Shown: piece after piece, positions 41,173 through 49,574 of the stretch
Position numbering within the stretch: position 1 is the stretch's first letter
How the letters are laid out: every line of letters begins with the position of its first letter
Assembly (NCBI GenBank): GCA_964429195.1
Contig: CAYSBC010000004.1
Coordinates: 1 to 55,512 of the forward strand
Origin: JBBAFM01 sp041655415
GTDB lineage: Bacteria > Bacillota > Clostridia > Peptostreptococcales > JAAYPU01
Length of the DNA stretch: 55,512 bases
Direction of reading: 5' to 3'
Made by a program: the position numbers and the translations under genes
The notes under the pieces: model-generated
Seen by the model: only the letters and a program-made list of their open reading frames with translations
What the model was told of the DNA's origin: nothing
Databases searched by the model: none

Positions 41173-42414
41173 TTATTTATATACAGGATATTTGGTACAT
41201 ATTTCTTTGATAATAGCTTCTGTCTTAGACTTATAAGCTGTATCATCTTTATGATTAATCACATAATCGATGGCCTCAGCTATTTTTTCAAAATCCTCTT
41301 CTTTAAGCCCCCTTGTAGTCATAGCAGGGGTACCCAATCTTATGCCACTCGTAACAAATGGTCCCTTAGGGTCATTAGGTATGGTGTTTTTATTTGTTGT
41401 TATACCAACGTCATCAAGGTTTTTTTCTACTTCTTTTCCAGTTAAATTTTTCTTGGATAGGTCAATGAGCACAAGGTGATTATCTGTGCCACCTGAGACT
41501 AAATCGAAGCCTCTGTCTAGGAGAGCATCCGCTAATGCTTTTGCATTTTTTACAATCTGTTCTTGATATTTTTTGAATTCATCTGTCAATGCTTCTTTAA
41601 AGCAAACTGCTTTTCCTGCAATGACATGCATAAGGGGTCCGCCTTGTATGCCGGGGAAAATAGCCTTATCAATTTGTTGAGCAAATTCGCTCTTGCAAAG
41701 TATAGCCCCACCCCTTGGTCCTCTTAAAGTCTTATGGGTTGTTGTTGTGACAAAATGTGCATGTTCACATGGATTAGGATGTAACCCTGCAGCTACCAAT
41801 CCTGCAAAGTGGGCCATATCCACCATTAAGTAAGCTCCTACTTCGTCTGCTATTTCCCTGAATCTTTGGCTATCAATGATTCGAGGATAGGCACTGGCAC
41901 CGGCAACAATCAGCTTAGGCTTAAACTCTAAAGCTATTTTTCTTACTTCGTCATAATCAATCATTTGTGTTTTGGAGTTGACGCCATAAGGTACAAAATT
42001 ATAATATTTGCCTGACATATTGACCGGGCTTCCATGAGTTAAATGCCCACCATTGCTGAGGTCCATACCCATGACTGTGTCACCGGGTTTTAATACAGCG
42101 AAGTATACTCCAAAGTTAGCATTGGTTCCCGAATGGGGTTGCACATTGGCGTGCTCCGCATTGAATACCTTCTTTAATCTCTCTCTTGCCAATTCTTCGG
42201 CTATATCAACAAATTCGCATCCACCGTAATATCGTTTTCCTGGGTATCCTTCTGCATATTTGTTTGTCATGGAGCTTCCAACAGCTTCCATAACAGCACG
42301 GCTTGTAAAGTTTTCAGATGCTATCAGCTCTATTTTATTTTCTTGCCTATCCATCTCTTTGCGGATTGCATTTGCTATCTCGCTATCAACTTTATCTAAA
42401 TAGTTAAAATACAT
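41173..42414 (-). CDS. glyA: Serine hydroxymethyltransferase
   Basis: 413 residues from the ATG at 42414 (MYFNYLDKVD), with GAAAGGATG upstream; the frame to 42444 adds ten codons without a ribosome site. It interconverts serine and glycine with tetrahydrofolate, using PLP. The PLP lysine is in VTTTTHKTLRGPRGG. Other marks are NKYAEGYPGKRYYGGCE, VQPHSGTNANFGVY and DMAHFAGLVAAG. The gene stands alone, with a terminator after it. The region before it holds a 240-bp palindrome. Confidence 0.97.
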   Translation of the reverse strand: MYFNYLDKVDSEIANAIRKEMDRQENKIELIASENFTSRAVMEAVGSSMTNKYAEGYPGKRYYGGCEFVDIAEELARERLKKVFNAEHANVQPHSGTNANFGVYFAVLKPGDTVMGMDLSNGGHLTHGSPVNMSGKYYNFVPYGVNSKTQMIDYDEVRKIALEFKPKLIVAGASAYPRIIDSQRFREIADEVGAYLMVDMAHFAGLVAAGLHPNPCEHAHFVTTTTHKTLRGPRGGAILCKSEFAQQIDKAIFPGIQGGPLMHVIAGKAVCFKEALTDEFKKYQEQIVKNAKALADALLDRGFDLVSGGTDNHLVLIDLSKKNLTGKEVEKNLDDVGITTNKNTIPNDPKGPFVTSGIRLGTPAMTTRGLKEEDFEKIAEAIDYVINHKDDTAYKSKTEAIIKEICTKYPVYK

Positions 42415-42533
42415 CTTATTCATCCTTTCATCGTTAAGCTTCATGATTTATTATAGTGTTAAAATTGTAGCATTTCAACTGAAAAAGTTAAATAAGTTGT
42501 CTTTTATTCTTTTTATGTGGTGCTGCTAGCGGG

Positions 42534-42773
42534 GGTGGCGCGGGACTGCTTTATTTGCCATCACTGTTTGCTACATGATCCGCACCCCCAAATGTGCAAA
42601 ATATGGAGTTATGTGTGGATTATAAAGCGATTATACATAATATTCATATCATATAAGCATTATGTTGTATTTTTATGCATCATTTCCACACACAACTCCA
42701 TATTTTGCACACGGGACTGCATCAAATCTGAAAGAGGATGGATGATGGCAAACAAAGCGGTTCCAGTGCCACC
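42534..42773. repeat. 240-bp palindromic element
   Basis: The two outer ends match inverted: GGTGGC (42534-42539) with GCCACC (42768-42773), then GCTTTATTTGCCATCA against the reverse complement of TGATGGCAAACAAAGC. The inner arms are stronger: TGTGCAAAATATGGAGTT followed by ATGTGTGG (about 42593-42618) recurs inverted around 42690-42715 with one change. The centre also pairs in part (ATACATAAT near 42633 with ATTATGT near 42659). No protein-coding frame is credible. It lies between glyA and the RseC-like gene and could be a MITE or a structured RNA. Confidence 0.75.
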
Positions 42774-42848
42774 TTTTCATAACTAATTTAATATTCTTTC
42801 AAATAATGTGTTTTATTTCTTTATTTTGGGGTACATATATACTATAAT

Positions 42849-42893
42849 AGCAGTAGAAAAATAGTAGAAATCTACAAATCGAAGATTTGTGAT
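42849..42893. repeat. Dispersed repeat, copy 3 (hairpin 1 only)
   Basis: GCAGTAGAAA (42849) is followed by a partial second start, then AGTAGAAATCTACAAATC, a GAA loop and GATTTGTGAT. It is the first hairpin of the repeat seen at 7321 and 12571; hairpin 2 is missing. It lies just past a TATAAT (42843-42848) and in the leader of the RseC-like gene. Confidence 0.75.
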
Positions 42894-42933
42894 ATCAGCG
42901 TAGATGTATATTTATCAGACTGGAGGAATAAGA

Positions 42934-43371
42934 GTGGAACAACAGGGTATAGTCATCGAGATAACGGATCCAACAAATGCCAAGGTTGTCATTGATAAGC
43001 ATGCTGCATGCGGAAACTGCGGAAAATGCCAAGAAGGTAAAAAAAACACTGTTATCATGTCTGCAAAAAATGACCTTGATGCAAAATGTGGGGATCTTGT
43101 AGAAGTTTCAATGCATACGCGACATGTTTTAACAGCTGCAGTCATCATGTACCTTTTCCCACTTATCTTACTCTTGATAGGTATATTTATAGGTAATAAG
43201 CTATTCCAAGGTTCAAACAAGGAAATACTATCCATCCTGCTAGGTTTTATTTTTTTAGCACTATCTTATTTTATGATAAGAACAAGAGAAAAGTCTTTTT
43301 CTAAAGATGAAGATTATGAACCTATTATAACTAAAATCATCAGTCATAATCATCAAATCGAAGATTTATGA
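42934..43371 (+). CDS. RseC/MucC-family membrane protein (SoxR-reducing system type)
   Basis: 145 residues from a GTG at 42934, with TGGAGGAATAAGA upstream; an ATG at 42904 has no ribosome site. An N-terminal domain carries the cysteine cluster ACGNCGKCQ (C-x2-C-x2-C), likely for a metal or Fe-S centre. Two membrane helices follow (VLTAAVIMYLFPLILLLIGI, EILSILLGFIFLALSYFMI). RseC proteins of proteobacteria act on SoxR reduction or sigma-E control; the role in Clostridia is not known. The last residues HQIEDL come from a fragment of the dispersed repeat. Thioredoxin follows, so a redox role is reasonable. Confidence 0.88.
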   Translation: MEQQGIVIEITDPTNAKVVIDKHAACGNCGKCQEGKKNTVIMSAKNDLDAKCGDLVEVSMHTRHVLTAAVIMYLFPLILLLIGIFIGNKLFQGSNKEILSILLGFIFLALSYFMIRTREKSFSKDEDYEPIITKIISHNHQIEDL

Positions 43372-43382
43372 GAAGATTTGAT
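43352..43382. repeat. Dispersed-repeat fragment at the end of the RseC-like gene
   Basis: CAAATCGAAGATTT at 43354-43367 matches copy 3 (CAAATCGAAGATTT at 42876-42889). It encodes the final QIEDL and reaches the stop codon. ATCAAATC (43352-43359) also pairs with GATTTGAT (43375-43382). Confidence 0.6.
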
Positions 43383-43412
43383 ATCTTAACACTTAATAAC
43401 AAGGAGGAATTA

Positions 43413-43742
43413 ATGATGTCCAATAAAATTACTTATCTAACAGATGAAACTTTCGAGAAGGAAGCCGCTCAATCAGACCAATTAGTGGTCATCGATTTTT
43501 ATGCAGACTGGTGTGGACCATGTCAAATGGTAGGTCCTGTTATGGAATCCTTAGCAGATAAATTCGATGGTAAGGCTAAAATATGTAAGGTCAATGTGGA
43601 TGAGCAAAAAAAATTAGCTATCTCTCATAGAGTCATGAGTATCCCAACCGTTATCTTTATGAAAAATGGTGAGGTTGTTGACCGAGTTGTAGGCGCTCTT
43701 CCAGAGAATGCCTTTGAAGAAAAAATTTCAAGCTTACTCTAG
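43413..43742 (+). CDS. trxA: Thioredoxin
   Basis: 109 residues from the first of two ATGs at 43413 and 43416, behind AAGGAGGAATTA. The active site WCGPC has Cys34 and Cys37, the buried Asp is in VVIDFYADWCGPC, and the cis-proline loop reads MSIPTVIFMKNGE. It is a small cytosolic dithiol reductant. A longer frame beginning at 43368 overlaps the preceding gene, but the ribosome site rules it out. It reads with the RseC-like gene 41 bases upstream. A hairpin follows. Confidence 0.95.
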   Translation: MMSNKITYLTDETFEKEAAQSDQLVVIDFYADWCGPCQMVGPVMESLADKFDGKAKICKVNVDEQKKLAISHRVMSIPTVIFMKNGEVVDRVVGALPENAFEEKISSLL

Positions 43743-43792
43743 AAAATATTATGAATCACTGGTAAATCCTTATTTTCTTGAATACTTTAAAC

Positions 43793-43821
43793 TTAGCTGG
43801 TATTATAACAATACCAGCTAA
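43793..43821 (+). terminator. Hairpin after thioredoxin
   Basis: TTAGCTGGTATT (43793-43804) and AATACCAGCTAA (43810-43821) make a perfect 12-bp stem with a five-base loop. There is little T tract after it, so termination may be partial before cls. Confidence 0.7.
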
Positions 43822-43859
43822 ATTAAGTTATTTGTATAAATTATCCTGGGGAGGATTTT

Positions 43860-45317
43860 ATGTTTAATAACATATTTGAATTAACAACATCAACCTTAGC
43901 CCTTTTATTTGTCATCAACTTCGGTATATCCCTGGTTATTATTTTTTTGGACAAAAAAGACCCATCCTCAACCTTAGCATGGATTATGGTGTTGTTTTTG
44001 CTACCTTTTTTAGGCATTGTATTGTACATCATATTTTCTCAAAATTTATCAAAAAAAAGGATTTTCCGTTATACGGCTTTGGAAAAAAGAGTCATGGAAT
44101 CCTCTTTAAAAATACAAATTGATCAAATGCAAACAGGTGAATTTCATTTCAAGGATAAAGAAACTGAACCCTATAAGGACATGATCTATATGCATCAAGT
44201 CCAAAGCAACGCTATTTATACCGATGATAATACAGTGGATGTCTTTACTAATGGTCATGAAAAATTCAGTATGCTTTTAGAAGATATTAAAAATGCCAAA
44301 GCACATATCCATTTCATGTATTTCATTCTTCAAAGAGATCGCTTGGGGCTTAATATTATTGATGCCCTTACGCAAAAAGCCGAGGAAGGCTTGGAAGTTC
44401 GTCTTCTGCTAGATGCGATGGGCAGTAGAAATATTAGTCGTGCCGTTTTGAAAAAATATATTCAGGCAGGAGGAAAAATCTCCTACTTTTTCCCTTCAAG
44501 AATCAAGTTTTTAAATCTCAAGGTCAATTATCGTAACCATAGGAAAATAGTGATTATCGATGGAAAAATAGGTTATATCGGTGGCTTCAATGTAGGTGAA
44601 GAATATTTAGGCAGAAAACGACTTGGATTTTGGCGAGATACCCATATAAAAATTCAGGGAAGTGCGGTCCATGACCTTCAAACACGGTTCATCTTAGACT
44701 GGCGAAGTGCTTCTAAAGAAGATCTCAATATCCTATTGGGCTACTACGAAGAGCCCACTACTTTTGGCGATTGTGGCATTCAAATTATTTCCTCCGGCCC
44801 TGATTCCCAGCAGCAGCAAATAAAGTTTGGTTATTTGAATATGATTATTTCAGCCAAAAAGAATATCTATATTCAAACACCTTATTTTGTTCCTGACCAA
44901 AGTATACAAGAATCCTTAAAGGTTGCTGCCATGTCCGGTGTCGATGTTCAAATCATGATTCCATGCAAACCAGATCATGTTTTCGTCTATTGGGCTACTT
45001 ACCATTACATAGGTGAACTAATCCAATACGGTGTCAAAGTCCATATCTATAACCCTGGATTCCTGCACGCAAAAATGATTTGTATCGATGGTATTGCTTC
45101 TTCGGTGGGGTCTGCAAATTTTGACCTCCGTAGCTTTGCTTTAAATTTTGAGAGCAATGCCTTTATCTATTCTTCTGCTACTACAAAAATCCTAGAGCGA
45201 ATTTTTTTAAATGATGTAGAGGATTGTACAGAATTAACCGAAGAAGGCTATAGAAATCGCTCCTCTTATATCAAATTTCTTGAATCCATATCCAGACTCG
45301 TATCCAATATCTTATAG
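43860..45317 (+). CDS. cls: Cardiolipin synthase
   Basis: 485 residues. It joins two phosphatidylglycerols to cardiolipin at the membrane. Two N-terminal membrane segments (LALLFVINFGISLVIIFL, LAWIMVLFLLPFLGIVLYIIF) precede two phospholipase-D domains. Motif HxK-x4-D appears twice: NHRKIVIIDGKIGYIGGFNVG and HAKMICIDGIASSVGSANFDLRS. GGGAGGATTTT precedes the ATG. It is downstream of thioredoxin and converges with gpsA, an enzyme of the same lipid route. Confidence 0.95.
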   Translation: MFNNIFELTTSTLALLFVINFGISLVIIFLDKKDPSSTLAWIMVLFLLPFLGIVLYIIFSQNLSKKRIFRYTALEKRVMESSLKIQIDQMQTGEFHFKDKETEPYKDMIYMHQVQSNAIYTDDNTVDVFTNGHEKFSMLLEDIKNAKAHIHFMYFILQRDRLGLNIIDALTQKAEEGLEVRLLLDAMGSRNISRAVLKKYIQAGGKISYFFPSRIKFLNLKVNYRNHRKIVIIDGKIGYIGGFNVGEEYLGRKRLGFWRDTHIKIQGSAVHDLQTRFILDWRSASKEDLNILLGYYEEPTTFGDCGIQIISSGPDSQQQQIKFGYLNMIISAKKNIYIQTPYFVPDQSIQESLKVAAMSGVDVQIMIPCKPDHVFVYWATYHYIGELIQYGVKVHIYNPGFLHAKMICIDGIASSVGSANFDLRSFALNFESNAFIYSSATTKILERIFLNDVEDCTELTEEGYRNRSSYIKFLESISRLVSNIL

Positions 45318-45323
45318 AATTAG

Positions 45324-46355
45324 CTAATCCTCGCCCCATAAAAGATTTTCCGCTATCTCTTCTGTTTCATGGGTTTTTTGGCGCATCATTAAATTTAATA
45401 CAGCTTCCTCTGCTGTGACTTCATCTTTCAGTAGCTTATAAAGCTGCATCGTTATAGGCATTTCCACCTCATACTTTTGAGACAACTTAAATGCAGCCTC
45501 CGTGGCTATAACACCCTCTACTACCATCCCGATTTCCTTTATAGCCTCTTGACAAGGCAGGCCTTGGCCAATTAAGATGCCGCATCTTCTGTTACGACTA
45601 TGCATACTTGTACAGGTCACAATGAGGTCTCCTATACCTGTCAGACCGGAAAATGTCTTCTCATGAGCACCCATTTTTATCCCTAATCTAGCTATCTCAA
45701 CAATACCTCGTGTCATCAAGGCTGCCTTAGCATTATCTCCATAACCAAGGCCATCGCTGATTCCTGCTCCTAAGGCAATAATGTTTTTTAATGCGCCGCC
45801 TATTTCTACACCCAGGATATCCGGGTTTGTATAAACCCTGAGACGAGGTGACATGAATAATTCCTGAATTTGTTCAGCTGCTTGCTTGCTTCGAGATGCA
45901 GCTACAATCGTGGTCGGTAAACCCTTATTGACTTCTTCAGCGTGGGATGGCCCTGATAAAGCAATAAATTTATTCTGAGGCAATAGCTCGGCCATAATCT
46001 CTGAAGCCAGCTTGAGATTATCCTTTTCAAGCCCCTTGGAAGTATTGACAATGAGCACCTCTTGGGAAACATGGTCTTTAATCTTGTTCAGTATTTCCCT
46101 GGTAGCCTGTGAAACAACCGATAAAATAATAGTGCTACTACCCAAAGTAGCATCTAGAATATCTTCACATAGCTCAATATTTTTAGGCAAATAGGCACCC
46201 GGTAAATATTTTTTATTTTCTCTGGTCCTTTGAACTTCTCTTATATAGTCTTTATCCCTTCCCCAAAGCTTAACAGGGTATCCTTTATGAGCTAAAGACA
46301 TGGATAAAGCAGTTCCCCAGCTTCCCATACCTAATACACAAATATTTTCTTTCAT
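45324..46355 (-). CDS. gpsA: Glycerol-3-phosphate dehydrogenase [NAD(P)+]
   Basis: 343 residues. It reduces dihydroxyacetone phosphate to sn-glycerol 3-phosphate for phospholipids. The Rossmann motif is VLGMGSWGTALSMSLA. The catalytic lysine region is EIGGALKNIIALGAGISDGLGYGDNAKAAL, and TFSGLTGIGDLIVTCTSMHSRN is diagnostic. GGACGG precedes the start. It is the last gene of the YIEGIA-der-plsY-gpsA row; plsY, which uses its product, is 22 bases upstream. Confidence 0.96.
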   Translation of the reverse strand: MKENICVLGMGSWGTALSMSLAHKGYPVKLWGRDKDYIREVQRTRENKKYLPGAYLPKNIELCEDILDATLGSSTIILSVVSQATREILNKIKDHVSQEVLIVNTSKGLEKDNLKLASEIMAELLPQNKFIALSGPSHAEEVNKGLPTTIVAASRSKQAAEQIQELFMSPRLRVYTNPDILGVEIGGALKNIIALGAGISDGLGYGDNAKAALMTRGIVEIARLGIKMGAHEKTFSGLTGIGDLIVTCTSMHSRNRRCGILIGQGLPCQEAIKEIGMVVEGVIATEAAFKLSQKYEVEMPITMQLYKLLKDEVTAEEAVLNLMMRQKTHETEEIAENLLWGED

Positions 46356-46376
46356 TCCAATCCGTCCTATCTCTCT

Positions 46377-46961
46377 TTATTTATTAAAACTTATTTTCGA
46401 TTCATTACCTGATATGAGTTTTTTTATGTTGGACCTGTGGGTATAAATGGCAATGCAAGCCATAATAAGCATAGGTATTAAATAGGCATCATTATAAAAA
46501 TAAGTAACAACAGGCAATAAGATGGCTCCTATCAAAGAGCCTAAGGAAACATATCGAGTAAGAGCTATGACGACTACAGCTACTAGGAGGATAATGAGTG
46601 TAGGTCCGGGAAGCAATGCAAGCATAGCTCCAAGTCCTGTTGCTATACCCTTTCCTCCTCTAAACTTAAACATAACAGGCCAAATATGTCCAATGACAGC
46701 AAGGATACCGCAATACATAGCAACATCCTCGCCGCCAAAATAGCGGCCTAATAGAACAGCGATAACACCCTTTAATACATCCCCTATCAGTGTTCCTGCA
46801 GCTGCTTTTTTTCCAACTGTTCTAAGTACATTCGTCGTTCCCGCGTTACCGCTGCCATGTTCCCTTATGTCTATCCCTGCAACGACTCGGCATATTAATA
46901 TCGAAGAAGAAATGTTACCTATGAAGTAACTTAGTACATATAGAATAATTCTAGCGGTCAT
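46377..46961 (-). CDS. plsY: Glycerol-3-phosphate acyltransferase (acyl-phosphate type)
   Basis: 194 residues from the ATG at 46961, behind AAAGGGAG; the open frame reaches 47024 but overlaps der. It acylates glycerol 3-phosphate from acyl phosphate in the membrane. Family marks are YFIGNISSSILICR, IREHGSGNAGTTNVLRTVGKKA, HIWPVMFKFRGGKGIATGLGAML and THRSNIKKLISGNESK. It overlaps the end of der by 11 bases and is followed by gpsA. Confidence 0.95.
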   Translation of the reverse strand: MTARIILYVLSYFIGNISSSILICRVVAGIDIREHGSGNAGTTNVLRTVGKKAAAGTLIGDVLKGVIAVLLGRYFGGEDVAMYCGILAVIGHIWPVMFKFRGGKGIATGLGAMLALLPGPTLIILLVAVVVIALTRYVSLGSLIGAILLPVVTYFYNDAYLIPMLIMACIAIYTHRSNIKKLISGNESKISFNK

Positions 46962-48279
46962 AATTCTCTCCCTTTTCTCGATAAATAAACTTGATAGAAG
47001 TACCTTCAAAGCCAAAGCTTTCACGAATCCTATTTTCTAAATACCTCGAATATGAAAAATGTGTTAATTCTCGATCATTAATGAAAAAAGCAAAAAGAGG
47101 CGGTCTTATACCAACCTGTGAAGCATAATAGATCTTGAGCCTTCTCCCTTTATCGGAAGGCGGTTGCTTCATCATGGTGGCCTCCATGATTAAATCATTG
47201 AGCTGGCCGGTTGAAATACGCATCGAACATTGATTTGAAACATGCTTTATCATCGGAATGATTCTTTCCAAACGTTGCTTTGTTAGTGCGGATACGAATA
47301 AAATCGGCGCATAAAGCATATAGGACAGTTCATTTTTTATATTCTTAGAGTATTCATTTTGCGTATTGGTCTCTTTCTCTACCAAATCCCATTTATTGAC
47401 CACAATAATAATGCCTTTTCCTGCTTCGTGAGCAATCCCGGCTATTCTTTTATCCTGTTCCGTAACACCCTCTAAGGCATCGATGACCAAAAGACAAACA
47501 TCGGATCTTTCGATAGCAGCTATCGCTCTTAAGACACTGTATCTTTCGATGTTTTCATTGATTTTGCTTTGTCGCCTGATACCGGCTGTATCGATTAGGA
47601 CATATTGATCTTCACCATCAGTAAAAGGTGTGTCTATTGAATCCCTAGTAGTACCGGCAATTTCACTGACAATGACCCTTTCTTCCCCCAAAATTGCATT
47701 AATAATAGAAGACTTTCCTGCATTCGGTCTTCCAATAACTGCAATCTTTATAATTTCTTCATCCTCTTCTTCCATAGTGCCCTCTGGAAAGTTTTCTATA
47801 ATCATATCCAAAAGGTCCCCTAATCCTAGCATGTTGATAGAGGATATAGGTATAGGATCTCCTAATCCAAGCTCATAGAAATCATAAAAATTATCAGGCA
47901 GTCCACTGCCATCCACCTTATTGACGACAAGCAGAACTTTTTTGCCTGTCTTCATCAGTATGGAAGCTACATCCATGTCCGCAGAGGTTACACCACTTTT
48001 GGCATCTACCATAAAAACAATGACATGTGCTGTATCGATAGCTATCTGTGCTTGTTCTCTCATCTGAGATAGTATGATATCATCTGTATTTGTTTCTATC
48101 CCTCCTGTATCAATCAATATAAATTCGTTGCCGGACCATTCCACATCGGCATATATCCTATCCCTTGTGACTCCCGGAGTATCTTCTACTATAGATATTC
48201 TTTTCCCAGCCATTTTATTAAAAAAAGTAGACTTCCCTACATTCGGTCTACCTACAACGGCTACAATTGGTTTTCCCAT
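46951..48279 (-). CDS. der: Ribosome-assembly GTPase Der (EngA)
   Basis: 442 residues. Two tandem GTPase domains are visible: GRPNVGKSTFFN with VNKVDG, and GRPNAGKSSIINA with VNKWDL. A C-terminal KH-like domain follows (YASQVGIRPPLFAFFIND). It acts in 50S ribosome maturation. GTGAGGAACGA precedes the ATG at 48279. The order YIEGIA, small partner, der, plsY, gpsA resembles the yph region of Bacillus, where a YIEGIA gene also lies near der and gpsA. Confidence 0.96.
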   Translation of the reverse strand: MGKPIVAVVGRPNVGKSTFFNKMAGKRISIVEDTPGVTRDRIYADVEWSGNEFILIDTGGIETNTDDIILSQMREQAQIAIDTAHVIVFMVDAKSGVTSADMDVASILMKTGKKVLLVVNKVDGSGLPDNFYDFYELGLGDPIPISSINMLGLGDLLDMIIENFPEGTMEEEDEEIIKIAVIGRPNAGKSSIINAILGEERVIVSEIAGTTRDSIDTPFTDGEDQYVLIDTAGIRRQSKINENIERYSVLRAIAAIERSDVCLLVIDALEGVTEQDKRIAGIAHEAGKGIIIVVNKWDLVEKETNTQNEYSKNIKNELSYMLYAPILFVSALTKQRLERIIPMIKHVSNQCSMRISTGQLNDLIMEATMMKQPPSDKGRRLKIYYASQVGIRPPLFAFFINDRELTHFSYSRYLENRIRESFGFEGTSIKFIYREKGENYDR

Positions 48280-48338
48280 TCGTTCCTCACCTTTCCTTGC
48301 AGTGCAACATCTTCTATTTTCCTATGTTACCACCTTTT

Positions 48339-48533
48339 CTAATGTTTGACAATCACATAAATCCCACTTCCAAGATAATGAACCATGCCCATTGTAACCT
48401 TGGAGACAAGCAATGCCAACCTCTCCCCTTCTTCTTTATCCTGTACATAAAATATGGGTACAGAGGATGATTCAATACTCTCCTTATCGCTGGCGACAAT
48501 AGCCAGTATCATATCCTTTACACCTACATCCAT
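48339..48533 (-). CDS. Small partner of the YIEGIA protein (capping complex subunit type)
   Basis: 64 residues. It begins MDVGVKDMILAIVASDK and contains VPIFYVQDKEEGERLALLVSKVTMGMVHYLGSGIYVIVKH, which resembles the short proteins annotated as capping complex subunit for YIEGIA. Its ATG shares one base with the YIEGIA stop (TAATG), so the two are translated together. It is soluble, with an alternating beta pattern. A role in the spore envelope is taken from the partner; no activity can be read. Confidence 0.78.
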   Translation of the reverse strand: MDVGVKDMILAIVASDKESIESSSVPIFYVQDKEEGERLALLVSKVTMGMVHYLGSGIYVIVKH

Positions 48534-49450
48534 TATATCTCATCTCCTTTTCGATTGGATATCAATGTTTTTCTTTTCGCACTTTCAAGGACCGGTGTAT
48601 TATTGATGACGTCCACAAGTAAATTCACATCTTCATACATGGGTATCAAAGCCATCACCACATTACCATTATCGGGGTTTCTTCTGGCTACCGGTGTGAA
48701 ATCCGGCTCATCTACATCTTTTCTAATGCCTAATTGTACGGAAGCATTATGCTGTATAGCCTGCCTTTGTCCCGTGTTGCCAAGGGTTGCACTTGCATCT
48801 TCATTTTTAGGAATAATCTCTATAGCAATTCCTTTATCCAGAAAAATTCTTCTTGAGTTTTCTAATCCAATGTTCATAATAACGACCCCATTGACTGTTA
48901 ATAAAGGTCCTTCAAATTCAATTTTTGCAGGAATGACATCCGCTATTTCATGAATCAAGGTCCTTCTTAGGGCCAACTTCATGATAATAATGACGATGTA
49001 CCCAACGATTACTGCTACCACGCCTTGTACAAAAATAGAACTGTCGAATCCCCTTGCCACATAAGCGGCAATGCTTGAGAATAAAGCTGTCAAGATGACC
49101 ATATAATTTCTGGCTTCAAAAGCTTTGGCAATATCCTCAATATAGGCTGTCCCGCGAGGTACCAATTCTGTCAATTCAATATTATCCAAGCTTTGCCTTT
49201 CTAGATTTCTTACATCTCTGAATTGTTGAGCTGCCAATGCTAAAAATGTGACAGCACTGAATTCTTTTTCCCATAGAGCGGGTAAAGCTACCGCGCCTAA
49301 GAAAGATGCGATTAACCCTAAAGTGAGATGGGATACAATGCCTTGGGGGTGGGTCGGGTATTGTCTCGTATCGACTCTCATCATATAAATTCTTGCGAGC
49401 ATTCCCATCAGTAATGAGATCACTATAGTAACTCCTATTTCTTTTTCCAT
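48533..49450 (-). CDS. YIEGIA-family membrane protein, sporulation-linked
   Basis: 305 residues from the ATG at 49450 (MEKEIGVTIV), with CAGGAG upstream; the extra 13 codons to 49489 lie over that site. The name motif appears as TAYIEDIAKAFEARNY. There are five or so membrane segments in the first 175 residues (TIVISLLMGMLARIYM, LTLGLIASFLGAVALPALW, VVAVIVGYIVIIIM), then a soluble C-terminal domain. The Bacillus homologue (SeaA/YphB) is needed for proper spore envelope assembly. The gene lies ahead of its small partner and der. Confidence 0.88.
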   Translation of the reverse strand: MEKEIGVTIVISLLMGMLARIYMMRVDTRQYPTHPQGIVSHLTLGLIASFLGAVALPALWEKEFSAVTFLALAAQQFRDVRNLERQSLDNIELTELVPRGTAYIEDIAKAFEARNYMVILTALFSSIAAYVARGFDSSIFVQGVVAVIVGYIVIIIMKLALRRTLIHEIADVIPAKIEFEGPLLTVNGVVIMNIGLENSRRIFLDKGIAIEIIPKNEDASATLGNTGQRQAIQHNASVQLGIRKDVDEPDFTPVARRNPDNGNVVMALIPMYEDVNLLVDVINNTPVLESAKRKTLISNRKGDEI

Positions 49451-49532
49451 GAATGATTTCTCCTGTCCCTTGTTAATTTTACGTCTCAATCATTCATTAT
49501 TTTTCCCAAATATCCTATGAATCATTCCCAAT

Positions 49533-49564
49533 AAAAAAAGACTGCGCATCGCAACAGCCTTTTT
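49533..49564 (-). terminator. Terminator after the MBL hydrolase gene at 49575
   Basis: Minus strand: AAAAAGGCTG ... CGCAGTCTTTTTTT, an imperfect stem around GCG/CGC with a T7 tail. Eleven bases separate it from the stop codon. Confidence 0.7.
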
Positions 49565-49574
49565 ATCCATAAGT

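Noticed and set aside
42517..42786. An open plus-strand frame of 89 codons over the palindrome
   Set aside because: It has no ribosome site, Cys/His-rich random-looking composition, and is explained by the inverted-repeat element.
43368..43412. Upstream start for thioredoxin overlapping the RseC-like gene
   Set aside because: The AAGGAGG at 43401-43407 and the family length both place the start at 43413.
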